From contig JNDT01002329.1 of the NCBI GenBank assembly GCA_000697055.1, positions 224,874-288,873 of the forward strand: a DNA stretch of 64,000 nt, given 5' to 3'. This DNA is from Saksenaea vasiformis B4078. Lineage: Eukaryota > Mucoromycota > Mucoromycetes > Mucorales > Saksenaeaceae. The translations under genes were made by a program, and so were the position numbers. The number at the start of each line of letters is the position of its first letter. Position 1 is the first letter of the stretch. The notes beneath the pieces were generated by a model that did no database searches, was not told the origin of the DNA, and saw nothing but the letters and a program-made list of their open reading frames with translations. Below, piece by piece: positions 10,412 through 22,026 of this stretch.

Positions 10412-12789
10412 ATGGGCGATTGGAGTGATGAACAGAAAGCTGGTGAGTATACACGAGCAACTTTTTAATATGATCAAAGATCTAGTCGAGATAGAAATAT
10501 TGGGGGCGGTGCTTTTACTTTGATGAGTGACTTTTTTAATCCATTCATGTTGTAGAAATTGCGTATCAGCTGTTACGTGAAATTTCACCTTCTTGGGCTC
10601 TCCAAGTGCTTGGCCGACTTACCCCGTTATTACATCGAGATTTCTTAGCTGTGAGTGAATATGAGTTGATTCAAAGTGCGCTGACGTTAGTTGGATGTAG
10701 TTATTACCATACGAAATATCCTTCCATATTCTTAGCTACGTTGATGCGGTTACTCTCACTCGTGTTTCTTGTGTGTCACGTAAATGGCGACAGCTGAGTG
10801 ACGATCAAACCTTGTGGCGACAGTTGTACCTATCACAAGGATGGAAATGCGATCAAAAAGCAATTGATGATTATCTATCTAACAAAAACTCGTTTGCTAC
10901 ATCAAAACAACGCACAACTTCGTCATACCTATTAAAATCACAACCAAACGATTTAACAGAATCGAATTTGTTTCGTCCTACGTTGGCTCCGGTGCCACTT
11001 GCCCGAACTACGGCGAACGTTTATGATCCTGCAGCGCTACCAACCATGCCAGGAGCTCCGTCGGGAAGATTACGGACATTTCAAGGTCCGGGTGAAATGT
11101 TTCAACGTCTCCGACAAAGACGGATCCAACGACAATCTCAGCAGCATCAGAATACTACAGCACCGTCGGCATCCTCCTCCTCTTCTTCTTTACCAGAAAT
11201 ACCACCAATTCGCACCAATGATATGGAACCATTGTCTCCAACAACTGCAGAAAGATCGAATCATCCTATCTCGCCAACCTCACCTCACGCCGAATCATCC
11301 TTATCAACAGCACTCGCCGTATCTCCTACAACACCATCATCATCATCAAACCGCCTTCTCAGTAGTTCTGGCCGTAGACTGGCCGTTGCGGAATTTAGGC
11401 GACCAGTTACTGTCGCTGCACTTTCCCCTCACTCACTTACCATTGCTGCACCCTCCTCTCACTCACGCTCACAACCATTGGTGAGCTCCACCAATCGAGG
11501 TTCATCCCCTATCAATCGATCTTCTAATATACCTGATGCACGCGGCAGCGTTTCGGCTACTGCGTCACGATCCTTGTTCACCCAGCCGTCTCTTCACTCC
11601 CCTAAGCATGTCGATCATTCTTTCAGGAACAGACCTATGACACGACGGAATGTAAAATACGATGAAACGGCGTTGTACCACTATAATGAAGAAACAGATA
11701 AACGATTTATCAATTGGCGACGCTTGTATCGAAACCGGAGTCTGATCTCGAAACGATGGCGCGAAGGAAAATGCAAGATGAAGGTTTTTTCTTCTCCGAC
11801 TGCAGCGACAAACGTGCTGGATATGCACTCAGAAGGCATCTATTGTATTCAGTTTGACGACGACAAGATTATTAGCGGCAGTCGCGACAGAACCATCAAA
11901 ATATGGGACATACGGACAGGCGAATGTCGAAAAACGCTAAAAGGGCATACAGCAAGTGTGCTGTGTCTGCAGTACGACGACGAATATATTATCAGCGGAA
12001 GTAGCGATTCAACCATTGTCCAATGGGATATCGAAACAGGACGAGCAATCAAATCGCTCTTGGGACATACAGAAAGTGTACTAAATCTTCGATTCTGCAA
12101 GAATCGAGTTGTCAGTTGCTCTAAAGATCGCACTGTGCGTATCTGGGACTTGGAGACCGGTAAACAGCTGAAAGTTCTTCGCGGACATCGAGCTGCCGTA
12201 AATGCGGTTCAATTTCGAGAAAACCGTGCAGTCTCCGCCTCGGGCGATCGCACCATCAAATTGTGGGATATGGTAAATATAGTCCGGTAGTGATCAGTTC
12301 TAACCGTTCCACTTGTTTGTACAAAAAAAAAAGGACACGGGCCAGTGCATTCGGACATTTGATTCTCATAGCCGTGGTATTGCTTGTGTCGAGTTTGATG
12401 GCAAAAGAATTGTTAGCGGTTCAAGCGACCAAACTATCAAAGTATGGGACGCGGCAACTGGTCAGAGCATCCATACACTTGCGGGACATACAGATCTCGT
12501 GCGTACGATCCAATTAGATTCGGGTTCTGATAGAATCGTCAGTGGGAGTTACGATGGAAGCGTAAAAATTTGGAGTTTAAACGAAGGACGGTTATTATTT
12601 ACTCTCAACAAGGCAATTGAAGGGCGGTAAGTGTTTTTTTTTGAAATGGCATGGTATGAATATACTGAACTGGTTTGCAGTGTTTTAAATCTACAATTTG
12701 ATTGTACACGGATTGTTTGTTGTTCCAACCTTGCCAAGATTATGATTTATGACTTTGCGCATGGCATTGACACGCAGTTCCTAATGTAA
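10412..12789 (+). CDS. F-box/WD40 protein, SCF ubiquitin-ligase substrate receptor
   Basis: About 699 residues. Exons: 10412-10442, 10556-10650, 10701-12272, 12334-12626, 12681-12789, all GT-AG. The acceptor at 10700 was chosen over the one at 10735 because only it keeps frame and restores a clean F-box starting at residue 43 ([19 protein letters not shown]). The F-box binds Skp1. A long Ser/Pro-rich, probably disordered segment follows. Residues from about 412 to the end hold seven WD40 repeats with strong signatures such as [22 protein letters not shown] and [10 protein letters not shown]. In this family (Cdc4, Met30, beta-TrCP, Pof11) the propeller binds phosphorylated targets. Which subfamily this is cannot be fixed here; a Pof11-like assignment is a guess. 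The start is uncertain because the frame is open upstream to about 10331. Confidence 0.88.
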
Positions 12790-12944
12790 CAAGAACATCA
12801 AGGGTGACATCCACTGTACCATATCGCGCGAGCATTCCAACCCTTGAGACAGACGGAGTTTATGGTTCTGTATTTGTTAGAGAAACTGATAGGGCCGAGA
12901 GAAAAGAGAAATGTTGTTTACAGAAAACACGATAAAACAAGGTT
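12790..12944. other. 155-bp convergent intergenic gap (shared 3' ends)
   Basis: The F-box gene (plus) and the GPCR gene (minus) converge here with only 155 bp between stop codons, so their 3' UTRs probably overlap. Confidence 0.6.
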
Positions 12945-15900
12945 TCAATTTTTTGTATGTACGTTCTCCATCATAATATCGTCGTTCGCCTTCGTATTTC
13001 GCCCTGATACTGATAGCCGTGGAAGGCGTATTTCGTCTGCGGAAAGGTACTGTGCAAAGGACGCATAAAAGGAAGACCGAGTTTTGTCGTTCCCAGCGCG
13101 GCTAGATCTTTTCCGGCACGACAATGAGGCGGATGGGGGAGGCACTGGCGGAGGGGCAAATGCAAAAGGATTTGAAGAAGATGATGTTGACGATAGCGTT
13201 GTCCGTCGTTCGTTGATGGTTAGATCGCTGACTGGTGGCGCGCCGAAGCAGCTGTCCATCGTGCTGGCATTGCTGATGACGCTTTGTCTGTTCTCGGAGA
13301 GCAAGTACCGTGATGTGAGGTTAGATTCCATTTTGTCAGTATCCGTCAGTATTGTCGGGTCAGGTGTGGACGATTGAGATGTGGGATAAGTACGGCTACT
13401 CATACATGTTCCTTGTTGTGGTGGCATTTCAGCTGGCGCACGATTCAACCAACTATGCCATTGTTCCAACTCCTGCTGATTGGCCACTTGGACCAACACG
13501 TCTGACCATCCCAGGCCATGTACTTTGAGCAGGTACTGACCCGCCGTCGAAGAAACGACACTTGCATGGGAATATCCGAACACGGTTCCCTTTTTGGACT
13601 CTTCCTATTAAAAAAAAAAGAAGACAAAAGAGGAGAGAGATTGAGTTTTCAGGGTCTTTAGGAGAACCATGCATATCCATACTGAAATCCAAGAGAAATA
13701 GCCAAAACCAGGAAATAAAATGATGTCTCTCATATCCCACGCGGCCAAGAACGGCCAATACCGGTAAACGTGCTGAATTGGCATGCGTGCCTGAACCATG
13801 AAGAGGTAAACATGGTGAATATACCGATAAAAGAAGACAAGGAAAAGACGTACCTCGTGTGCTTCTAGAAGCACCCCTTGGGCCACAACAGATGTTGCAG
13901 TATTCTGCTCTTGTGGACTTCGGTTGTCTGTGCGACCAAGTGGATCTCCTGCTGAGACCATTCGACCCAAACTCATCAACTCGTTGTTCGACTGGCGTTG
14001 CTGGTCTCTCTGGCCGTGATTCGAAAGTTCATTCTGTGAATGAGATCTTTTCCTCCCCGTAAGATCCGACGCTTTTCCCGAATTGTTATTAGACGCACGT
14101 TGGAAAAAGAAGCCATGTAGTTTTGGTACAAATAGGACCAGTAATGAAAATGTGCTTGCCCACACAATCATGCTCGCTATAAGATAATGCTGGGTAAAAT
14201 AGTCGGTAGTCGGCATGTAAAAGATAATGAATCCAATGGTAGCAGAAAAGAAAATATTACTAATGCAAAAAAGTAAGCTATGAATGTAAAAAAAAACATG
14301 TCGCAACTTACTAGACAGAGAGACCGATCTGCTTGTACTCACTGTACTTTGAGTAATTTTTCCCCACAGATCGGGTCTTGAAAGCCAAGTACGTAGCAAA
14401 GGCAAGCTGACAGGCTGCAAAAATGGTAAGAATCCAGGAAAAGACAGCAGTCGTGGGACCGTGAAAACTACAATCAACATAATATGCTGTAGCTGAAGCA
14501 GGAATATTGACTGTTTGCACATTGGAGAGACCTAGCCATACTATCAAGAGAACCTATTGAGGAATGAGTGGCTACCAGTGAGTCAATAGAAATATTTACC
14601 ATGTCAAAAATTAGGATGCCACCAGACACTTTTAACAGCTGCACATCACGGACAACCGTGCGTGTGATAAATATGTTGTTAAATATCCGGTAAATGCGAT
14701 AATTTTTAGCAATAAGATTTCTAAGGTCGGTTGAGCATATCAATTGCTGGTAGAATCGACGTTGACTTACCCTATAATTAGAGCATAACCCAAGTGGAAA
14801 GTCAAAGGAAATAGAATGCAGGTTGCTTTTGTTCGTGGAATAGAAAAGAAGATAACGGAAATGTAGGCCAAAATAAAGCCTAAGAGCTCCAACACACAGA
14901 AAAGCGGACTACAAATTGTCAATGACAAACAACAACTTCTTCGTTTTATCTTTTTTTCTTACCTGGATGCCTTGAACACCTCACGTTTCCGATAAGTCAG
15001 CACCAGCATAATGATAGCCAAAGCGACTAAAATACCAAAAGAAGCAACTGACATAATCGCGTAGGTCAATGGCGTTCCACTTGTACTCAACAATCTCTGA
15101 TCTGGTACGCCTGTAGGTACCTACTGATGAAAAAGGTGAATTTTTTTTCTATGATTATGTAAGCAGTTCATGCCATTACCTTGGCCGTACCGTCGTGATA
15201 AATAGGATTAGATATCAGTCGAAGGTTATTGGCGATAATAGATCCAATGTAGACCTCTTTCCCTCGTTGCAGATTGAATATTCGAAAATTGCTTATAACG
15301 AATTACTTTTAGAGAAATAAATATAAAACGCAAACCGTCCAACTATTACCTAACCATGATATCCCCGTTTTCGTCAAACAAAACTGGACCTTCAGGACCG
15401 ACAAAGCTTGTATTAAACGTCGATGGCGTCATATACTGACCAAGTTGACCAGCAGCCAATTTTTTTATGGTTTCTTGCGCGTCAGTTGAATTCTGAATAA
15501 CTTGATTAAATCCATGGGCCATAGCCATCATACATGAGTAGGCTGATCTGTGCAGACACATATCAGCTAACGAAAGGCCTCCGAAAGTCGATCTTTCTTT
15601 TAAGTACTAACCCCTCATTGCTGCTGACATTTGTCTGGCCACCGTAAGGATAACTTCAGAATAGAAGTTTAGCACCTGTGATGTTGGTTGTATAGAAGGA
15701 CTTACATGGTGGGATCAAGTTTTGCCCATTTTCCCATAAAGTCATCAAACGGAGCGTATCCAGTCAGATTAAGTAGATAACGAAATGTAAAAACACCACC
15801 AGCAAATGTATCGTTGAACTGGATTGTAGTCAAGGAACTGGAAACGTTGGCAGCATACTCAACGGGATCGACACGGTTCATCCACAGATTGGAATCATTG

Positions 15901-17025
15901 ACATTGGAAATGATCATACTTGGGTTATTAACACGCCGTTGAATAGCGCTATTGAATTTATCCACTGCCACTGCTAACGGTTTGGCTACTTCTCCAAAAG
16001 TGATCCATACAGTATCGTTGTTCACATATCCAAGCTGGGCAGCAACTGTCAATGCTGTAATTTGTGCATCATCTTCAGCTGCTAGTAAAACAATTCGGAC
16101 GCCTGCACTCATCAAATCCTGAACTGACTTTTGGACATCGCTCGTGGGACCGTCAGAATAGAACGCTTGATAGGATTTTACGCTGATTTTATGTATACGC
16201 AGTTTCATAATCATGCTTTCGGACACTAAAGAAACATTGTCGGCAGCGTCAGAGTTGTCGTTAGATGGTTTGAGCTTTTCTGCTTACGCTGTTGACCAAA
16301 GTCGTCATCGGAATAAAGAATACCGACAGTCGGCCATCCTTGACTCAGAACGAATGATAGTGCTGCGTCTGCATAGGCGAGATTGGTGGAGATCGTGCGA
16401 AAAAAATAGCTGTATTGTGTTTTATCCGACAATGAAGCTATTAAAAGAAATGTTATACGGACGGTGAGGGAAAAAAGTAGAACTCACTCGCTACAGCAGA
16501 GAATGAGCATTGAGGGATTTGAAGTGTGCTTGTCATCAATGCTGATAATGATGTCCAGGAAGATGAAATATCGCCAATGACGCCGATTACCCCTTCCTGA
16601 ATTAAGGCAACGGCTGCATACACTGCCTCTGTAATCGATGCCTGTCCTTGTGCCTTTTTGGGATACGAATCTCTTTCGATTAAGGTAATGTAAGCGCCTG
16701 GAATTGTTCGTTGTGTATTAATCTCAGCAACAGCCATTCGAATGGCAGAAGCTCCACTACATAACGCTCCTTCTTCAGAAAAATAGTTCAGATATCCTCG
16801 AAATCCAAACCTTAGCGTTAGCTGTTTTGTTTCCTCGCTGTCTTTTTGTCGAAATGGCAACAGAACACCGATCTTTAGTTCCACAAGGCCTTCTGTCATC
16901 ATAGGCGAAATAAACGTCGTATCGTTCCGTCGACTAACCACAAACGAAAAATTATGGCTTTTATCGAAATAATGCATCGAGTCAACAGTAGCATCGTCGT
17001 CGTCGATCCAGTGATTGTTTAACAT
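12945..17025 (-). CDS. Class C (GABA-B-like) GPCR with C-terminal PH-like domain
   Basis: About 1136 residues from 13 exons: 17025-16488, 16437-16288, 16225-15706, 15653-15612, 15547-15350, 15291-15180, 15120-14963, 14908-14771, 14720-14600, 14553-14312, 14277-13854, 13790-13683, 13604-12945. All junctions are GT-AG and in phase. Residues 1-520 are a periplasmic-binding/ANF-type ligand domain (for example GVIGDISSSWTS, GILYSDDDFGQQ). Seven membrane spans follow from about residue 540 to 797, ending in LVLFVPKLHGFF, the GABA-B-like TM7 exit. Residues about 880-978 read as a PH domain with the closing tryptophan helix ELEQWHSWL; a Ser-rich tail follows. The start is uncertain: just upstream (17026-17075) a frame runs straight in with a signal-peptide-like stretch (LIFYTLFQFFAST), preceded by a possible acceptor, so a first exon upstream is likely. 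The ligand cannot be inferred. Confidence 0.85.
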
Positions 17026-17075
17026 GGTAGTCGAGGCAAAGAATTGAAAAAGAGTATAAAAAATAAGGGTGACCT

Positions 17076-18999
17076 ATAAATGAATCATATTCCGAAAGAA
17101 AAGAAAAAAAGGGGCAGACTCCATGAAAGCAATTTAGAGAAGGCTGAACTGACTGAAGGACGTGTATACGAAAGGGAGGAAACCACCAATCGTAAAAGGC
17201 AAAGAACCTGTTTCCCCTGGCTAGGGGAGACACTAAAACGTTGACCATCTTTTCCACGGTGTTACACCAGAGGGAAGATCCTGATACTACGTTGGCCAAT
17301 GTGCAGAAAACTGTCCAGAAAGTAATGCCTATGAGCATTGATACCATGCTTTCTGAATATAGAATTCACATCCCCAAAAATCATGCTCTTTCCATCATAT
17401 AAACACAAGAACTTGCTGGGATTTTATGAATGTCTGTCACTTTCCCTCCTTGGTAATGCTTGGCACACCTTTCCACCAACACAGCTCGACCCTTCCATGG
17501 GAATTGGTGGCCGACGAATAAGGTAGGTTTATACCATAGTATAGCATGGTTTTGCAACAACGGGATAATGGTATCAAACAGTCAATTACGATCACGCTTT
17601 TCTGGAGGCAAGCTTCGCAACTGGAAAAAAAGTTTACGAATAGTGCTCTGAGAAGAGAACTCGAGGCATCTTATAGTTGCTCTACAGCTCATGTTCCACC
17701 ATAATGATTCCTTGTACGCTGCAGCAAACGCTGGATTTGCGAAGAATGGAAAATCGGCAGTGCTATTGACAAACGTCATCGTTGAGGGAAAGTGCGTTAT
17801 TGATTAGGTTACAAAGGCATCGTCGCTCGATCACAAGCCAGGAAAAATCCTGAAAGTGCTTCCTGTGCACCTGTGAGGCTAGTCGAATACGTTTTAATTA
17901 TTGCTGTGTTTGACGGGCAAGAATGAAGGCAGCGGCAATGAACATGCAGTTGCGAAACGATGACAAGGCTATGTTACACAGAAGCTGGGTCCTACCCTAC
18001 GTTTCCCAACCGAGATATGACAAGCTTTACGGTGTTCAACACGCCTCATGGATATGTACTTGAAGAAGATAAGTACATGTTATGCTCTGGAATTTTATTT
18101 CCTTCAAACCAGAGTGTTCAAGTGGCTACAGTGATAGAAACGCGTAAAATGCGTTAAGTCGTGAGAAAACGACTTCGGCAGGCAGAGTCCTATTCTAGAA
18201 AAGATGGCTCATGAAAGAGAATTGCCGCTAGGAAAAGTTGTCGGCAGCATACCTTAAAAAGAACTGCTTGTGTTTCTCGCTGAGGAAGTACGGGCGACCA
18301 TGGAGGACCTATCAGCTCCTTCTTTAGTGTTATCTGAGCTAACTTTTCACGTTGCGAATTGGGTGTTCAATCGATTTATAGCAGCTGACGTTTAGTTGTG
18401 TAAAGTGTCTGAGTCTCTTGCCATTGGACGTCCGTGTTGTTTATCGCATCCTTGGCATGCATAGTATAATTCTTCGCAAGGTACAGCTGCACGAAGACAG
18501 CGTGTGCGATGCGGTGGGGCCAAGGAAGTCCGAGCCTCAAAACACCGATATACTTGTCTACTCCAGGACATGCGACAAGGACTTGCGGTTAACGAGACCT
18601 TTTTCTCCACAAGAAGCATAACAACGATTTTCATTGGGATTGAACCACTTTCTGCGAAAATATGTATATCGTTTTTCAGCCTTTTTTTTTATTATTATTT
18701 ACAGCCTTGCGGGATCAATGACATAAGCACTTCTTGAACAGCGTTTATATATATACACCCCCAAGAAAGCCACTGGATTTCTTTTTCCATTTTTGATGTC
18801 AGAAAAAAAGTACCTTTGAAGTCAGTATGTACACTTTTTTTTCGGATTAGGGAATTGCATAAAGAGGGCTTTTTTTCTTTTTCTTTTTTTTTGGGAAACG
18901 TTTTGCGTCGTTTTAGCTTCCGAAAATCCCGCCATAGTCTTTGAATTTCTCGCACCAGGCTATTTTCGGTGCAACATACCAAAAAGAAAACGAGTGTGA
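17076..18999. other. Interval upstream of the GPCR, no firm gene
   Basis: Probably holds the missing first exon and promoter of the GPCR. A candidate first exon with a hydrophobic N-terminus (MLIGITFWTVFCTLANVV) lies on minus near 17338. Short open frames at 17582-17779 and 18392-18634 (minus) lack recognisable motifs and look decayed. Poly-T and poly-A runs sit near 18680-18900. Confidence 0.4.
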
Positions 19000-19445
19000 T
19001 TACAAGTACTGTTGAACGTTGGTGGTATAAATGACTGATTTCCTACTAGATACCGAGAGGTCGAACTTAGGTGGTGTTAGTTGGGCACTGGTCGATAGGA
19101 AAAGAGTGGACGAGGTGGCAGTCAGGGCAGGTGAAGAATATGACGATGAGGACGGTGAGGGCGATGAAGATGATAACGAAGGTGGTACGGTGCTATTGTT
19201 GCTAGTAGTAGTTGGTCTGTTCGGACGAGGAAAATCGATGAACTCGGGATAGGTATAGCCTAGCAACGGGTGGTTGCGAAGAGCATCTGCACGCAGACAT
19301 TGTTCGCTACAATAAAGCGAATCCTAAAAGAAAAGAAAAGAGAACAGTATTAACTTGGAGTTTTTTTATTATTATTTACAGGACAACATACAGAGAAAGG
19401 GCTGATGGCATTGTCGCAGTAGGTACACCAATTGAGATCGCTCAT
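19000..19445 (-). CDS. Ecl1-family small zinc-binding protein (life-span/stress regulator)
   Basis: A 125-residue protein from two exons, 19445-19392 and 19323-19000, joined by a 68-nt GT-AG intron. The first 30 residues contain a Cys pair WCTYCDNAI and, after the junction, LYCSEQC, giving the CxxC...CxxxC pattern of the fungal Ecl1/LifeSpan-regulatory family. In Schizosaccharomyces pombe, Ecl1-type proteins extend chronological life span and respond to nutrient and zinc limitation. The remainder is Ser/Thr/Pro-rich and probably disordered. The start methionine is the first in frame and sits five residues before the first cysteine pair. Family assignment rests on the cysteine pattern and size; the role is inferred. 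Confidence 0.75.
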
Positions 19446-21734
19446 GATCAAGACATCGAAGATATGGGAAGGCAGATCAAAGTTGACTTTTTTATGCCAG
19501 AAAAGAGAAAGTGAAGGACGGATGAAGAATTGCGAAGCTCCAGGGGCGAGAGAGAGAGAATGGGGTTGGGGGTATGAGGCTTTTTATGCCTCTCATCGTT
19601 TACCAATCAAATAGGGAACTGTACGTCACTTCCCATCGCTTGGACTCCATCTAGTTTTTGCCTTTTCGAGGTGTTACATGAGAGAAGGATTTTCCGGTAT
19701 TAAATTCTCGCCACTGAGGGACAGAGATAAAAAAAGGACGATAGGTCCCGGAAAGTAGGGTGGGAATTGGCAAGTGGTCAAACTCACGAATGGAAACTTT
19801 TAAGGCACTGGATTGGTATAAAACGTAGGTCACACACGCCTAAAAACGGTCAGACACCTGTTACAAAATAGATCTTCTGTTGTCGAAAAATGCCGTCGTC
19901 AGAACCAATCCGAGTGCCAGTTTCCGTTCTTTCCCAGAATGCCTGACAACGGAAGTCCCTGCTACCCACTACCACCGAAAAAGGTGCCATTCGCTAAAGA
20001 CGACGTAATTTCGCCGGTTCTACATCCGATTGTAAACTGTGGCACGACGATTCTTCTGTTGTCGCGGTCTGCACTGACCGATACCACAGAAAGCTTTCTT
20101 GCGTCTTTGTTGCGATACAGACTTGCATGTTTAGCTCTCTGCAGTGGTTTTCCGTAGTGCAAACTTTAGGCACCATCAGTAAAGTAGCTCATTACTAGAC
20201 TGGACACGACCAGCGAGCTTGCTTTTCCATGTCATCACTAGAAAAGGAAAGTGAAGGGTAACTCCATAGAGATTATTGCGTAATACTATTCATTCGCTTG
20301 AGGCGTCCCCCACACAGAAAAGAAAAGTAAGAAAAAACAGGTTATAGTATATATTAGCAGATTTCATCGATGCAGGTTTACAAACACAAACGACTTGCGT
20401 CTATTTACGTCGTGACATCCGAGTCACAAACTAATATATGTCAGAGTCAGACGTTGTTGCTGTTGCTGTAAACATTTATGGAAACAGACGAAGCGCAGTT
20501 CTACAACCGTTTGGAATGCACCAATGATAGGCTGTGAAAACGGTGTGTGTTTTTTCACTGATAAGATATGCGTGATACGCAGTTCACAAGTATGTTCAAA
20601 ACCGCATGGACGGGTGAACATCAACAACAGCAAGCAGGGTCCTGATACATGCATCGATGTGAACGACCTGAGATGCCGTCAAACTCTCCGAGGTCGCCCC
20701 TCAACTTACCCTTTCTCCGATGCTATACACGCACTTAACGCTCTTGATATTGTGACAAGGCACATACTGCCTTTAACCTGCGTAGGGACTTTGTGATTGG
20801 TAAATGTGCTGCCGCATCAGTGCAGATGTCATTATGCATTCAAACGCAGATTTCTACTTGTACGAATAGGGTACATCGGTGATCTTCGTGCTGAATTAAG
20901 CGATTGTCGACAGTGGGACTATACTTCTTTCTGTTAATAGTTATCAACAATTTCAATTTATCATAATTTTGCTTGAAACAGATTTCAGATGGACAAATCT
21001 GTCTGTAATTGCGATGATTTTATAGTCCCATGATCTTTCTCGCAGCGCAAAAAAGTACCTTCACCCACCATCAAAAAGATAAAACTATTTATTCGCCTGA
21101 CTCATCAGAACTGAAAGGGTAAAGCTTCAGTTTCATTGTGCTCGGATCAGAAGTGGTACGTTGTATGGGTGAATGTCGCAAAAGACTAAAAATTATTCAC
21201 ATACACGAACTCTGACCGAATAAGGTAACGAGATGAGAAACTCAATACACAGTCTCTACTGTTCATATCTGGAGTCTCTCATCCTTACTATCAGCAGGAA
21301 CGTTTGTCTTCCGTTTTTGGACTGCCTACATATGTACAAAAGTGGAATGTGATAACTGGTGTTTCTGCGCTAAAAAAGAATAGATAAGTTCGTGTGTGAT
21401 CCAATGCGATAACAATGTTATTGAGACGCTAGATTTGTTTGGTCCTCAAATTACCTGCGTACACATTCACCATTTCTATTAATGGTCCTCACTTTTAATC
21501 CCTTTTCTTCCCGAGCAGATGCAGCATCCAGTTCAAAATGTGTCCCCCTGTTCGACTGATAGAGTTAAACACATGCAGGTGATCAAATTTTGAAATTTGT
21601 AGTGGATCGGCTGAGAACGAATATAATAAAAACAGTTCGGCCTTTACCGTCATCAGACAAAATCTATTCTCAACGACTTAAAAACATCATGGTGCATAAT
21701 ATACCATGCCGAATCGCCAGAATTGGTACACTGC

Positions 21735-21790
21735 TGTTTATTGAACGCTAATCTATACAAATTTTGCCTCCATGAGGAACCACTTTTACG
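21735..21790 (-). repeat. Dispersed repeat fragment (minus orientation)
   Basis: Its reverse complement carries GGCAAAATTTGTATAGATTA, then GCG and TTCAATAAACAG, matching plus-strand copies at 2285-2345 and 8515-8575. Confidence 0.55.
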
Positions 21791-21864
21791 CTAAGAAAAG
21801 AATCAAGCATGTGTTCGTTAACACACACGTCCGCAACAAATCCATACACTACTTATATCAACGC

Positions 21865-21955
21865 GGTCCCTCGATCGACGCAATATTCATATAGATAGCA
21901 TAAAAACGTGTTCATGGTTAGTGAATGGAATAATACTTGGATGTCATTTTACTTA
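21865..21955 (+). repeat. Dispersed repeat fragment (matches 40215-40305)
   Basis: Shares an ordered set of strings with 40215-40305: TCCCTCGAT, GACGCAATATTC/GACACAAAATTC, AGCATAAAAA, GTTCA, AATGGAA and TGGATGT. It lies about 75 bp from the fragment at 21735-21790, so the two may be parts of one element. Confidence 0.5.
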
Positions 21956-21988
21956 ACCCCGGAGGGTAATCCCACACTTTTGCGGGTG

Positions 21989-22026
21989 CCGCACCTCGCA
22001 CCGTATCAGTGGGGTGGGAGGTGCGG
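21989..22026. other. GC-rich hairpin, 14-bp stem with one mismatch, 8-nt loop
   Basis: CCGCACCTCGCACC, then GTATCAGT, then GGGGTGGGAGGTGCGG. The arms are complementary except for one position. It stands out in AT-rich surroundings. It might be a terminator-like fold, a structured RNA or an element end; nothing nearby decides. Confidence 0.6.

Noticed and set aside
10606..10797. Reading straight through 10651-10735 in the F-box gene
   Set aside because: It ends in a stop; the 50-nt intron 10651-10700 restores frame and a proper F-box.
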